This document shows, in pieces, positions 49,596 to 58,695 of a stretch of 64,000 bases of DNA (position 1 is its first letter; each line of letters opens with the position of its first letter). The DNA lies in the NCBI RefSeq assembly GCF_004016515.1, contig NZ_SACT01000003.1, positions 310,001 through 374,000 on the forward strand. Reading direction: 5' to 3'. The position numbers and the translations under genes are program-made. Below the pieces are notes generated by a model, which saw only the letters and a list, made by a program, of their open reading frames with translations, had not been told where the DNA came from and ran no database searches. Source of the DNA: Rubrivivax albus. Lineage in GTDB: Bacteria > Pseudomonadota > Gammaproteobacteria > Burkholderiales > Burkholderiaceae_C.

Positions 49596-49994
49596 ATGCA
49601 GACCCTGCTCCAACACCCGCGCCTGATGGACTGCCGGCGCCTCTTCCTGCGCGACTACGAGGTCTGGATCAACATCGGCGTGCACGACTTCGAGAAGAAG
49701 GGCGAACAGCGCGTGCTGATCAACGTGGATCTTTTCGTCCCGCTGGCGCTGTCCACGCCCACCCACGACCAGCTCGACGAGGTGGTGGACTACGACTTCA
49801 TCCGCCGCAGCATCGCCGAGCGGGTGGCTCGCGGCCACATCCACCTGCAGGAAACGCTTGCCGACGACGTGCTGGCTGCGATGCTGGCCCACCCGCGGGT
49901 GCGTGCCGCGCGCGTGAGCACCGAGAAGCCCGACGTCTACCCCGACTGCGACGCCGTGGGCGTCGAGGTCTTCGGCCTCAAGGAGGGCCTGTGA
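49596..49994 (+). CDS. folB: Dihydroneopterin aldolase
   Basis: 132 residues. [33 protein letters not shown] is the FolB head, and the Glu-Lys pair appears in [21 protein letters not shown]. Makes 6-hydroxymethyl-dihydropterin for folate. Cotranscribed with the pteridine reductase and ttcA; its TGA overlaps the ttcA ATG. Confidence 0.93.
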   Translation: MQTLLQHPRLMDCRRLFLRDYEVWINIGVHDFEKKGEQRVLINVDLFVPLALSTPTHDQLDEVVDYDFIRRSIAERVARGHIHLQETLADDVLAAMLAHPRVRAARVSTEKPDVYPDCDAVGVEVFGLKEGL

Positions 49995-50929
49995 TGGACA
50001 CCGCCACCCACCGCCCGGACCCGCGCAAGCAGGCCTTCGAGGACCGCAAGCTCAGCAAGCGCCTGTACCGCCAGGTGGGCCAGGCGATCGTGGACTACAA
50101 CATGATCGAGCCGGGCGACAAGGTCATGGTCTGCCTGTCCGGCGGGAAGGACAGCCACGCGCTGCTGGACATCCTGATGGGCCTGCGCCAGCGCGCGCCG
50201 GTGGATTTCGAGCTGATCGCCGTCAACCTCGACCAGAAGCAGCCCGGCTTCCCGGAGCACGTGCTGCCCGAGTACCTGACCAAGCTGGGCGTGCCCTTCC
50301 ACATCGAGAACCAGGACACCTACAGCATCGTCAAGAAGCTGATCCCCGAAGGGCAGACCATGTGCAGCCTGTGCTCGCGGCTGCGGCGGGGCATCCTGTA
50401 CCGCGTCGCGGGCGAACTGGGGGCCACGAAGATCGCGCTGGGCCACCACCGCGACGACATCGTGGTGACGCTGCTGATGAGCATGTTCTTCGGCGGGCGC
50501 ATGAAGAGCATGCCGCCCAAGCTGGTGAGCGACGACGGCCGCAACACCGTCATCCGCCCGCTGGCCTACGTGGCCGAGACCGACCTCGAACGCTACGCCG
50601 AGGTGCGCCAGTTCCCCATCATCCCCTGCACGCTGTGCGGCAACCAGGACAACCTGCAGCGCGTGCAGGTGCGTGCCATGCTGCGCGAGTGGGAACGCCA
50701 GTACCCGGGCCGGACCGACAACATGTTCCGCGCCATGGCCACCGTGGTGCCGTCGCACCTGGCGGACCGGAAACTCTTTCCCTTCGAGACGCTCAAACCG
50801 ACGGGCGTGGCCGATCCGCACGGTGACCGCGCCTTCGACCCGGACGACGAACCCTGCGCCTCGTCGGCGACCCCCGCTGCTCCGGCCGAAGCGGCCGTGC
50901 GCTGGTTCGCGAAGGAAGACACACCATGA
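49994..50929 (+). CDS. ttcA: tRNA 2-thiocytidine biosynthesis protein TtcA
   Basis: 311 residues. PP-loop [13 protein letters not shown] and the two CxxC motifs, CSLC and CTLC, that hold the iron-sulfur cluster. Adds sulfur to C32 of t[11 protein letters not shown] stands before a GTG-ATG pair at 49991/49994. Overlaps the DUF4136 gene by ATGA. Confidence 0.96.
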   Translation: MDTATHRPDPRKQAFEDRKLSKRLYRQVGQAIVDYNMIEPGDKVMVCLSGGKDSHALLDILMGLRQRAPVDFELIAVNLDQKQPGFPEHVLPEYLTKLGVPFHIENQDTYSIVKKLIPEGQTMCSLCSRLRRGILYRVAGELGATKIALGHHRDDIVVTLLMSMFFGGRMKSMPPKLVSDDGRNTVIRPLAYVAETDLERYAEVRQFPIIPCTLCGNQDNLQRVQVRAMLREWERQYPGRTDNMFRAMATVVPSHLADRKLFPFETLKPTGVADPHGDRAFDPDDEPCASSATPAAPAEAAVRWFAKEDTP

Positions 50930-51534
50930 AACGCCGCACCGTGTTCGCCCCCGTCCTGCTGCTGGCCGCCGTGGTTGCGGCATCCGGCCTGTCGGGCTGC
51001 GCGGCGCTCAACACGGTGCATGCCGACCTGTCCACCTGGGGCGACTGGCCCACCGGCCGCGCGCCCGGCAGCTACGCCTTCGACCGCCTGCCCTCACAGC
51101 AGAGCGACCCGGCCGAGGCCGACCGCGTCGAGGCCGTCGCCCGCGACGCGCTGGCGAAGGCCGGCTTCCGCCCGGTGACCGTCGACGAGAAGCCCGACGT
51201 GCTGGTGCAGGTGGCCAGCCGCACCACGCGCACCAGTGCCGACCCGTGGGACGACCCGCTGTGGTGGCGCGGCGGCTTCGGCATCGTTGGCCACCGCTGG
51301 GCTGGCACGGTGTGGGTGATCGACACCCGCTTCGACCGCAGCCGCTACGAACGCCAGGTGGCCGTGCTGCTGCGCGACGCCGCCACGGGCAAGCCGCTGT
51401 ACGAGGCCCGGGCCGCCAACGAGGGCAGCACCGCCGGGGGCGATGCGCTGTTGGGCGCGCTCTTCAGCGCCGCGCTGATCGACTTCCCGCGCAACGGGCC
51501 CAACCCGCGGCCGGTGCGCGTGTCGCTGCCCTGA
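50926..51534 (+). CDS. DUF4136-family lipoprotein
   Basis: 202 residues. Lipoprotein signal with lipobox LSGC at about residue 25, then the DUF4136 pattern: [24 protein letters not shown]... and [15 protein letters not shown]. Probably outer-membrane anchored. Function unknown. Confidence 0.86.
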   Translation: MKRRTVFAPVLLLAAVVAASGLSGCAALNTVHADLSTWGDWPTGRAPGSYAFDRLPSQQSDPAEADRVEAVARDALAKAGFRPVTVDEKPDVLVQVASRTTRTSADPWDDPLWWRGGFGIVGHRWAGTVWVIDTRFDRSRYERQVAVLLRDAATGKPLYEARAANEGSTAGGDALLGALFSAALIDFPRNGPNPRPVRVSLP

Positions 51535-51563
51535 ACCGGGTCGGGGCGCCGGCCCCGGGCGCT

Positions 51564-52436
51564 TCAGGATGCGCCGCCCCCGGCCAGCGCCCGCACGTCC
51601 TCCTCCCAGGCCGACAGCCGCTCGCGCAGGTGCTGGCGCTGGGCCGGCGTGGTGGTGGCGTGCAGCCGGGCCGACATCTCGCAGCCGTGCGCCTGCCAGC
51701 GCGCCTGCAGCGCGGCGGTCTCGGCATCGGCCGGCTGCGACAGCGCACGGGCAGCCACGCGCAGGGCCGCCAGCCGCGCCGCGTCGTCGGTGAGCGTGCG
51801 CGCGCGCCGCAGCTCGTCGACGAAGCGGCGCTGGCGCTGTTCACGGTCGTCCAGCCAGCGGGCCGCGTCCATCGGCGAGCGCGCCAGGCCCTCGGCCAGC
51901 AGGCGTTGCTGGGCATCGGTGAGCGTGCCGTAGAGTTGTTCGGCGCGGTCGACGGCACGCTCCAGCGCGGCGGCACGGCGCGCCTCGGCCGCCGGCTGGG
52001 CGCGCTCACGCCGTTCGTCGGCCAGCTTGTCGGCCATCTCGGCCACCAGGTGGTCGATCTGCGCCGGCTTCAGCGTCGGCAGCAACTGGGCACCGGCCGG
52101 CAGCGCGCGTTCGGTGGCCGCCCACAGCGCCTCGCGCGCCTGTGCCGTCCAGCGGCAGACCTCCTCGCCAGTCACCTCGCCGCCGGCGCGTTCGCGCCAG
52201 GTGGCCAGCCAGCGGGCGTATTCCGGCAGCTGGGTGCCGCGGTGCCAGGCGAACCAGTCGCGCAGCAGCGACCGGGCGGCGGCTTCCTGGGCGTCGTCCA
52301 GGTCCAGGTAGCCGTCCAGCCACCACACCGCCAGCGCCGGGCCGTTGTCATAACTCACGCGCACCAGGCTGCAGGCCGACAGCGCGACCACGGCCAAACC
52401 GATAATCAGCCTTTTGGCTGCGGACGACAGGCGCAT
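51564..52436 (-). CDS. DUF6279-like lipoprotein
   Basis: 290 residues. Signal with lipobox LSAC (RLIIGLAVVALSACS), then SYDNGPALAVWWLDGYLDLDDAQ and a long helical, Arg/Glu-rich body. Its start codon overlaps the divergent glmU start by two bases within CATG. Function unknown. Confidence 0.82.
   Translation of the reverse strand: MRLSSAAKRLIIGLAVVALSACSLVRVSYDNGPALAVWWLDGYLDLDDAQEAAARSLLRDWFAWHRGTQLPEYARWLATWRERAGGEVTGEEVCRWTAQAREALWAATERALPAGAQLLPTLKPAQIDHLVAEMADKLADERRERAQPAAEARRAAALERAVDRAEQLYGTLTDAQQRLLAEGLARSPMDAARWLDDREQRQRRFVDELRRARTLTDDAARLAALRVAARALSQPADAETAALQARWQAHGCEMSARLHATTTPAQRQHLRERLSAWEEDVRALAGGGAS
52401..52406 (+). promoter_or_regulatory. Candidate -10 of glmU inside the divergent lipoprotein gene
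   Basis: GATAAT (5/6 match) with CCGACA at 52376-52381 as a weak -35 (19-base spacing). Because the two start codons overlap, the glmU promoter must lie within the lipoprotein coding sequence. Confidence 0.35.
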
Positions 52437-53811
52437 GGCAGTGAACGTCATCATCATGGCCGCCGGCAAGGGCACGCGGATGAAATCCGCCCTGCCGAAG
52501 GTGCTCCACCGGCTGGGCGGGCGAAGCCTATTGCAGCACGTGCTGGATGCCGCAGCCGGGCTCGGGGCCATGCATCCGGTGGTGGTCGTGGGCCATGGCG
52601 CCGACGCCGTGACCGCGGCGGTGGGCGGCCAGGGCCAGTGCGTGCTGCAGCAGCCGCAGCTGGGCACCGGCCACGCGGTGCAGCAAACGGTGCCGGCGCT
52701 GGACGACGCCCACGCCACCACCCTGGTGCTCAACGGCGACGTGCCGCTGATCCGCACCGAGACCGCCGCCGCGCTGGCTGACGCCTGCGGCGGCGAGCGG
52801 CTGGCGCTGCTGACCATCGACCTGCCCGACCCCACCGGCTACGGCCGCATCGTGCGCGACGGGGCTGGCAAACGCGTGCTGGGCATCGTCGAGCACAAGG
52901 ACGCCACGCCGGCCCAGCGCGCCATCACCGAGGTCTACACCGGCATGATGGCCGCGCCCACCGCGCTGCTCAAGCGCTGGGTGATGGCGCTGACCGCCGA
53001 CAACGCGCAGCGCGAGTACTACCTGACCGACATCGTCGCGATGGCGGTGGCCGAAGGCGTGCCGGTGGTGGCCAGCCCGGCACCCGACGAGACCGAGGTG
53101 CTGGGTGTGAACAGCCCGCTGCAGCTGGCCGACCTGGAGCGCCGTTTCCAGCGCCGCCAGGCCGAGGCGCTGATGGAAGCCGGCGTGCGACTGGCCGACC
53201 CGGCGCGCTTCGACCTGCGCGGCACGCTCGCCTGCGGCAGCGACGTCGAGATCGACATCGGCTGCCTGTTCGAAGGTGAGGTCACGATCGGCGACGGCGC
53301 GCGCATCGGCGCGCACTGCGTGATCAAGGACGCCAGTATCGCCGCCGGCGCGGTGATCCACCCGTTCACGCACATCGACGGCGCCCAGGTGGGCGCCGGG
53401 GCGCTGGTGGGCCCCTTCGCCCGCCTGCGCCCCGGCGCGCAGCTGGGCGCGGAGGTGCACATCGGCAACTTCGTCGAGGTGAAGAACTCGACGCTGGCCG
53501 ACGGCGCCAAGGCCAACCACCTGGCCTACCTGGGCGACGCCACCGTGGGGCCGCGCGTGAACTACGGCGCCGGCAGCATCACCGCCAACTACGACGGCGC
53601 CAACAAGCACCGCACCGTGATCGGCGCCGACGTGCACGTGGGCAGCAACTGCGTGCTGGTGGCGCCGGTGACGCTGGGCGACGGCGCCACCATCGGCGGC
53701 GGCTCGACGATCACCAAGGACGTGCCCGCCGGCCAGCTGGCCGTGGCACGCGGCCGGCAGGCGGCCATCTCCGGCTGGACGCGGCCTCAGAAGGCGAAGA
53801 AAGCGGGCTGA
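52435..53811 (+). CDS. glmU: Bifunctional N-acetylglucosamine-1-phosphate uridyltransferase / glucosamine-1-phosphate acetyltransferase
   Basis: 458 residues from the ATG at 52435; a GTG at 52441 would give the commoner MNVIIMAAGKGTRM opening. N-terminal pyrophosphorylase (AAGKGTRMKSALPKVLH, QLGTGHAVQQTVP) and C-terminal left-handed beta helix with hexapeptide repeats and the active-site segment NYGAGSITANYDGANKHRT. Makes UDP-GlcNAc for peptidoglycan and lipid A. Confidence 0.97.
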   Translation: MAVNVIIMAAGKGTRMKSALPKVLHRLGGRSLLQHVLDAAAGLGAMHPVVVVGHGADAVTAAVGGQGQCVLQQPQLGTGHAVQQTVPALDDAHATTLVLNGDVPLIRTETAAALADACGGERLALLTIDLPDPTGYGRIVRDGAGKRVLGIVEHKDATPAQRAITEVYTGMMAAPTALLKRWVMALTADNAQREYYLTDIVAMAVAEGVPVVASPAPDETEVLGVNSPLQLADLERRFQRRQAEALMEAGVRLADPARFDLRGTLACGSDVEIDIGCLFEGEVTIGDGARIGAHCVIKDASIAAGAVIHPFTHIDGAQVGAGALVGPFARLRPGAQLGAEVHIGNFVEVKNSTLADGAKANHLAYLGDATVGPRVNYGAGSITANYDGANKHRTVIGADVHVGSNCVLVAPVTLGDGATIGGGSTITKDVPAGQLAVARGRQAAISGWTRPQKAKKAG

Positions 53812-53820
53812 TCAGCCCGC
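53803..53820. terminator. Palindrome spanning both stop codons of glmU and the glycosylase gene
   Basis: An uninterrupted 18-base palindrome, GCGGGCTGATCAGCCCGC, contains the glmU TGA and the opposite-strand stop back to back. As RNA it gives a 7-bp stem with GAUC loop from either strand, so it may end transcription in both directions, though no T-tract follows. Confidence 0.5.
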
Positions 53821-54654
53821 GCGGGCCGGCGCTTCGGCGGCGCTGCCGGCCAGCACGTCGGCCGCCAGGCACAGGTCGGCCCAGGCCTTGGCCTTGTCCG
53901 GCAGGTTGCGCAGCAGGTAGGCCGGGTGGTACGTGACCACCAGCGGCACGCCCTGGTAGGTATGCACCTGCCCGCGCAGCCTGCCGATCGGCGCGTCGGT
54001 GCGCAGGAGCGCCTGCACGGCGAAGCGTCCCATGGCCAGGATGATGCGCGGCTGCACCAGCGCGATCTGCCGCATCAGGAACGGCTCGCATCGGGCCAGT
54101 TCCTCCGGCGCCGGGTTGCGGTTGCCCGGTGGCCGGCACTTGAGCGTGTTGGCGATGTAGACCTGCTGCGCCGGGTCGGTGCCGTCGGCATCGCGCGACA
54201 GGCCCAGTGCCGCCAGCATGCGGTCCAGCAACTGGCCGGCGGGGCCGACGAAGGGCTCGCCGCGCCGGTCTTCCTGCTCGCCTGGCGCCTCGCCGACGAC
54301 CATCCAGTGCGCGCGCTCGGCGCCGACGCCGAACACCGTCTGCCGGCGGGTTTCGCACAGGCTGCAGGCCTGGCAGGCCGCCACGGCCTCGCGCAGGGCG
54401 GGCCAATCCAGATCGGTCACGGCGTCGGGCAGCGGCGCCGGCGTGGCCGACGGCGGCGGGACGGCGGCATCCGAGGCTGCGCGCAGGGGAGGCGAGTGGC
54501 GTCGGGCCGGCGGTGCCGACGGCATCGTGTCGACGTCTGGCTCGGGCAGGCGCACGGGGTCGGCAGGCGCCGTGGCTTCCGGCGCCGCCACGGGCGACCA
54601 GACGCGCAGGCTCATGGCCTGCAGCATCGCGTGCTGGCGCTCAGTCCAGCCCAT
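53812..54654 (-). CDS. Uracil-DNA glycosylase, family 4-like (iron-sulfur)
   Basis: 280 residues from the ATG at 54654; 54675 is an alternative. A Pro/Ala-rich tail of about 75 residues precedes the catalytic domain: CQACSLCETRRQTVFGVG (cluster Cys), VVGEAPGEQEDRRGEPFVGPAGQLLDRML, NTLKCRPPGNRNPAPEELARCEPFL and TYHPAYLL. Removes uracil from DNA. Its start lies inside the end of rimI, so it is the third gene of tsaB-rimI-udg. Confidence 0.92.
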   Translation of the reverse strand: MGWTERQHAMLQAMSLRVWSPVAAPEATAPADPVRLPEPDVDTMPSAPPARRHSPPLRAASDAAVPPPSATPAPLPDAVTDLDWPALREAVAACQACSLCETRRQTVFGVGAERAHWMVVGEAPGEQEDRRGEPFVGPAGQLLDRMLAALGLSRDADGTDPAQQVYIANTLKCRPPGNRNPAPEELARCEPFLMRQIALVQPRIILAMGRFAVQALLRTDAPIGRLRGQVHTYQGVPLVVTYHPAYLLRNLPDKAKAWADLCLAADVLAGSAAEAPARAG

Positions 54655-55132
54655 CGGCAACCTCCGGCACCGCACGGCGCATCACGATCGCGTCCTCGCG
54701 CCGCCCCTGCGCCGCCGGGTAGTAGCCCCGGCGCAGGCCCACTTCACGGAACCCCCAGCGCTGGTAGAGCACGCGGGCACGGGCGTTGCTCGGCCGCACC
54801 TCGAGCCACAGCGTGGACAGGGCCAGGCGCCGGCAGTCGTCTTCCAGGCGGCCGAGCATCTGACGGGCCAGGCCCTGGCCCTGCAGGTCGGGCCGCACCG
54901 TCAGGTTCAGCAGGTGCATCTCGTCGACGCCGACCATCGCGATGCGGTAGGCGGCGACGGCACCGGACGCGTCGAGCGCCAGCTCGGCTTCGTAGCCGGC
55001 GGACAGCGAGTCCAGAAAGTTGCCCGCGGTCCAGGGAAACTCGTAGGCCAGCCGTTCGACCACCATGACGGCATCGACATCGCGGGCCTGCATCGCCCGG
55101 CAATGCAGCTGCAGCGCAGGCACGGCGCTCAC
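54641..55132 (-). CDS. rimI: Ribosomal-protein-S18-alanine N-acetyltransferase
   Basis: 163 residues. The GTG start at 55132 overlaps the tsaB stop (GTGA). GNAT fold with acetyl-CoA loop VRPDLQGQGLARQMLGRL and LEVRPSNARARVLYQRWGFREVGLRRGYYP. tsaB-rimI adjacency is widespread in proteobacteria. Confidence 0.93.
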   Translation of the reverse strand: MSAVPALQLHCRAMQARDVDAVMVVERLAYEFPWTAGNFLDSLSAGYEAELALDASGAVAAYRIAMVGVDEMHLLNLTVRPDLQGQGLARQMLGRLEDDCRRLALSTLWLEVRPSNARARVLYQRWGFREVGLRRGYYPAAQGRREDAIVMRRAVPEVADGLD

Positions 55133-55869
55133 GTTGCGGCCTGTCGGGCGGCGCGTTCGGCCGTGGTCAGCGCCACCTTGTCGCGCAGGTACAGCGGCAG
55201 GGCCTGCGCCGGGTCGATGGCCTCGCCCCGCTGCCAGGCCGACGCCGCTAGGCGCAGCAGGGCCGCGGGCCGGTCGTGCAGCGTGACGTGCACGGCTGCC
55301 GCGGTCACGGGCCATCGGTCGCCCAGGGCCGCCGGGGCATTACCGGCCAGGCGCCGGGGCGGCACGGCGGCGAAGGCCGCCGCCAGCGCGTCCAGCGTGT
55401 ACAGCGCCGGCGCCACGTCGGCCTGCCAGGTGGCTGGCGCCACCCGGCGGTAGGCGGCCGCGTAGACCTCGCCCATGCGCGCGTCCACGGCCACCCAGAC
55501 CAGCGGGCCGCCGGCCTCGTCGCGCCAGGGGCTGTCCTCGGCCCACAGCGCCAGGTCGTCCAGTGGCAGCAGCGGGCAGCCGAGGCCGAAGGCCAGGCCC
55601 TGCGCCGCGGCGCAGGCCGTGCGCAGGCCGGTGAAGGCGCCCGGGCCGGCGCCGAAGGCGATGGCGTCCAGGTCGGTCGCCACGAGCCCGGCCTCCGCCA
55701 GGACGGCCTGCACGGCCGGCAGCAGGCTGGCCGAGGCCTCCGCCCCGCCGGGCGCGGTGCGGGTGACCAAGCCGGCCGGACCACAGGCCGCCACGGCCAC
55801 GATCTCGGTGGCCGTGTCGATGGCCAGCAGGCGTGGCGACGCCGTGGAGGGGCCTGGATTCTCGGGCAT
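55129..55869 (-). CDS. tsaB: tRNA threonylcarbamoyladenosine synthase subunit TsaB
   Basis: 246 residues. LLAIDTATEIVAVAAC and FGAGPGAFTGLRTACAAAQGLAFGLGCPL are diagnostic for the TsaB ASKHA fold. Scaffold partner of TsaD in t6A37 modification. The threonylcarbamoyl-AMP synthase for the same pathway is encoded about 3 kb away. Confidence 0.95.
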   Translation of the reverse strand: MPENPGPSTASPRLLAIDTATEIVAVAACGPAGLVTRTAPGGAEASASLLPAVQAVLAEAGLVATDLDAIAFGAGPGAFTGLRTACAAAQGLAFGLGCPLLPLDDLALWAEDSPWRDEAGGPLVWVAVDARMGEVYAAAYRRVAPATWQADVAPALYTLDALAAAFAAVPPRRLAGNAPAALGDRWPVTAAAVHVTLHDRPAALLRLAASAWQRGEAIDPAQALPLYLRDKVALTTAERAARQAAT

Positions 55870-55916
55870 CGGGCGAGTGTAGCCATGCCATCATGGGCGA
55901 CATGGAAGCAGGACGG

Positions 55917-57344
55917 ATGAGCCGAACCCCGCGGCGCTGGGCCGGTGCACTGTGTGCCCTGGCGCTGGTGTCGGCCGCGCTGGCACACGCCGAGACCCCG
56001 ATCCTGCCGCCGGAGGTGCGCCAGGCCCTGCAGCGCGCCACGGTGCCGGAGTCGGCGCTCGCGGTGGTCATCGAGGAGGCCGGCAGCGGCCGGCCGCTGC
56101 TGTCGGCGCAGGCCCGCGAGCCGGTGAACCCGGCGTCGCTGGCCAAGCTGCTGACCACCTACGCGGCACTCGACCGCCTGGGCCCGGCTTGGGCCTGGCG
56201 CACGCCCGTGTGGCTGGACGGCCCGCTGCGCGACGGCGTGCTCGAGGGTGCACTGGTCATCCAGGGTCGTGGGGACCCGACCCTGGTGCTGGAACGCGTG
56301 TGGCTGCTGCTGCAGCGAGTGCGGCAACTGGGCGTACGCGAGATCCGCGGCGACATCGTGCTCGACCGCAGCGCGTTCGCCCTGCCTCCGCACATGCCCG
56401 GTGCGTTCGACGGCGAACCGCTGCGGCCGTACAACGTGGGGCCGGATGCGCTGCCGCTGAACTACAAGTCGGTGGTCTACGGCTTCGTGCCGGACCCGCC
56501 CAGCGGCCGGGCACGCGTGACGCAGGAGCCCCGGCTCGACGGCGCGCCGGCCACCCTGGAGGTGCCCCTGGCTTCCGGGCCGTGCAGCGACTGGCGCGGC
56601 GCGCTGAAGGCCAGCTTCGGCCCCGAGGGCGCGCGCTTCGCCGGCGCCTACCCGGCGGCCTGCGGCCCGCTGAACTGGCCGGTGGCCGACCCTGATCCGG
56701 ACAGCTACAACGCCCGCCTGCTGACCGCGCTGTGGCGCGACATGGGCGGCAGCCTGACCGGCCGGGTGCGCGACGGCACGGCGCCCGCAGGCCGTACCCC
56801 GGACCTGGAGGCCGTTTCCCCCCCGCTGGCGGAGGTGGTGCGCGACATCAACAAGTACAGCAACAACCTGATGGCGCAGCAGCTGTTCCTGAGCCTGGCG
56901 CTGGCCGAGGGCGCACCGGCCACACCCGAGCGCGCGCGGCTGGCCATGGCCGCCTGGCTCGGTACCCGCCTGGGCGAGGAACTGGCCGTCGGCGTGCGGC
57001 TGGACAACGGCGCGGGCCTGTCGCGCGAGACGCGCGCATCGGCCGCGGCGCTGGCGCGCCTGCTGCAGCAGGCCTGGGGCAGCCCGGTGATGTCGGAACT
57101 GATGTCGTCGCTGCCCGTGGCCGGGCTGGACGGCACGATGCGGCGCAGCCGCGCCGGCGACGGTCGCGCGCACCTGAAGACCGGGTCGCTGCGTGACGTG
57201 GCCGGCGTGGCCGGCTACGTGCTGTCCGACAGCGGCCGCCGCTACGTGCTGGTGGCCATCCTGAACCACGACAATGCGCAGGCCGCGCGGCCGGCGCTGG
57301 AAGCGCTGGTGCGCTGGACGCGTGCCGACGGTGCGGCACGCTGA
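55917..57344 (+). CDS. dacB: D-alanyl-D-alanine carboxypeptidase/endopeptidase (PBP4 type)
   Basis: 475 residues with a signal peptide (RRWAGALCALALVSAALAHA). Penicillin-binding motifs SLAK (in NPASLAKLL), SNN (YSNNLMAQ) and KTG (LKTGSLRD), with the large inserted domain of class C PBPs between them. Periplasmic trimming of peptidoglycan cross-links. Divergent from tsaB. Confidence 0.94.
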   Translation: MSRTPRRWAGALCALALVSAALAHAETPILPPEVRQALQRATVPESALAVVIEEAGSGRPLLSAQAREPVNPASLAKLLTTYAALDRLGPAWAWRTPVWLDGPLRDGVLEGALVIQGRGDPTLVLERVWLLLQRVRQLGVREIRGDIVLDRSAFALPPHMPGAFDGEPLRPYNVGPDALPLNYKSVVYGFVPDPPSGRARVTQEPRLDGAPATLEVPLASGPCSDWRGALKASFGPEGARFAGAYPAACGPLNWPVADPDPDSYNARLLTALWRDMGGSLTGRVRDGTAPAGRTPDLEAVSPPLAEVVRDINKYSNNLMAQQLFLSLALAEGAPATPERARLAMAAWLGTRLGEELAVGVRLDNGAGLSRETRASAAALARLLQQAWGSPVMSELMSSLPVAGLDGTMRRSRAGDGRAHLKTGSLRDVAGVAGYVLSDSGRRYVLVAILNHDNAQAARPALEALVRWTRADGAAR

Positions 57345-57379
57345 CCTGCCGAACACCGACCCTTGCCCTGGAGCCCCCG

Positions 57380-57703
57380 ATGCTGACCGACGCCCTGACG
57401 GCGCTGCCCACCCAGTGGCTGGGTTATGCGGCGGCCAGTTTCACCACGCTGTCGTTCCTGCCGCAGGCCGTGCTGACGCTGCGCACGCGCGACGTGTCCG
57501 GCATCTCCGCCGGCATGTACGGCGCGTTCACGGTCGGCGTGGCGCTGTGGCTGTGGTACGGCTGGCGGCTGGGCGAGTGGCCCATCATCGCCGCCAACGC
57601 CGTGACGCTGGGATTGGCGGCGACGATCCTGGTGACCAAGCTGCTGGCAGACCGGGACGCCCGCCGCGCGGCGCTCAGAACGGGTTGTTCCGCGCCCGGT
57701 TGA
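57380..57703 (+). CDS. SemiSWEET sugar transporter
   Basis: 107 residues. A three-helix MtN3/saliva unit: LGYAAASFTTLSFLPQAVLTLRTRDVSGIS with the PQ motif, GMYGAFTVGVALWLWYGWRLGEWPIIAANAVTLGLAA. Works as a dimer in the inner membrane for sugar flux. Its last 29 bases overlap the 3' end of the convergent gene. Confidence 0.92.
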   Translation: MLTDALTALPTQWLGYAAASFTTLSFLPQAVLTLRTRDVSGISAGMYGAFTVGVALWLWYGWRLGEWPIIAANAVTLGLAATILVTKLLADRDARRAALRTGCSAPG

Positions 57704-58631
57704 TGGCCAGGATGCCCAGGCGGTTCTGGGCGTTGAAGGCCAGGCGCAGGTCATCGGCCCACAGCCAGGTCGCGGCGTCGGCGCCCGCGACAAGGGTCGC
57801 GGTCGTGCAGTCCGGCAGCGCCACGGCGCAGGCCGCATCCTTGATGTTGGCCAGGCCGAAGCTGCTGGGGGAGATGGTCATCGCCTGCACCATCTCGTCG
57901 GCCAGCACCAGGCCGACGTAGCGGCCGTCATTGAGCACCGTCGTACGCAGGCCGGCATTGAATTCGGACGTGAGCGTCGTCAGCAGTGCGGCGCGGTCGA
58001 TGTCGGTGTACGCGGCCTTCTCGGCCAGCGCGTAGGGGGTGAGCCCGACATCGGGAGCCGTGGACACGATGACCCGCGCCCCGGCTGCGACAAGCCGGTT
58101 GACCTCCACGGCCAGCTGCGCCCCGCGGGCGCGCGCCTGCGACAGCAGTTCCGAACGGGTGGTGTCCGGGAACGCCGCGTAGAGGTCGAGGACATCGTTG
58201 GTGCCGGCGAGCACGGTGACCAGCGTGTTGCCGGCCACGCCGTCGCCGGCGAGCTGCGCATCGACCTGGGCGGCCACGTCGGCCACCCGCGCACCGGCGG
58301 CGGCACGCATGAAGGCCTGCGGCGTCACCACGTTGTCCGGGTTGCATTCGGCGAAGGCCAGGTCGTAGATGCTGGCCAGCGCCTGCACCCAGATGCGCTG
58401 CGAACTGCAATCGAAGACGCCGTCGGTGACGGTGTTGACCGCGTAGCGGCGACCGTCGGCCGTCAGCGCGCTGGTCTCGTCACCGAAGACGATCAGGCGG
58501 TCGGCCACGAAGGCCTCGATCTGCGAGGTGCCGCCACCACAGGAGGCCAGCAATGCGGCCGCCACTGCCGCCAGCAGCGGCTTCGCGGTGCGGCGCACGG
58601 ACCGCAGTGACAGGAATCCTGGGAAGCTCAT
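57675..58631 (-). CDS. SGNH/GDSL-like lipoprotein with degenerate active site
   Basis: 318 residues. Lipobox LLASC at about residue 30. The fold resembles GDSL hydrolases: block I reads FGDETSAL, where Glu replaces the nucleophilic Ser; block III GTNDV is intact; block V (WADDLRLAF) lacks the expected D-x-x-H. Probably a binding or structural relative, not an esterase, or the alignment of block I is off by two residues. Confidence 0.72.
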   Translation of the reverse strand: MSFPGFLSLRSVRRTAKPLLAAVAAALLASCGGGTSQIEAFVADRLIVFGDETSALTADGRRYAVNTVTDGVFDCSSQRIWVQALASIYDLAFAECNPDNVVTPQAFMRAAAGARVADVAAQVDAQLAGDGVAGNTLVTVLAGTNDVLDLYAAFPDTTRSELLSQARARGAQLAVEVNRLVAAGARVIVSTAPDVGLTPYALAEKAAYTDIDRAALLTTLTSEFNAGLRTTVLNDGRYVGLVLADEMVQAMTISPSSFGLANIKDAACAVALPDCTTATLVAGADAATWLWADDLRLAFNAQNRLGILAINRARNNPF

Positions 58632-58695
58632 CTCATCTCCACGCCCTCGGGCGGGTGGTACAGGCGGGTGGTACAGGCAGGTGGGTACAGCGGGC

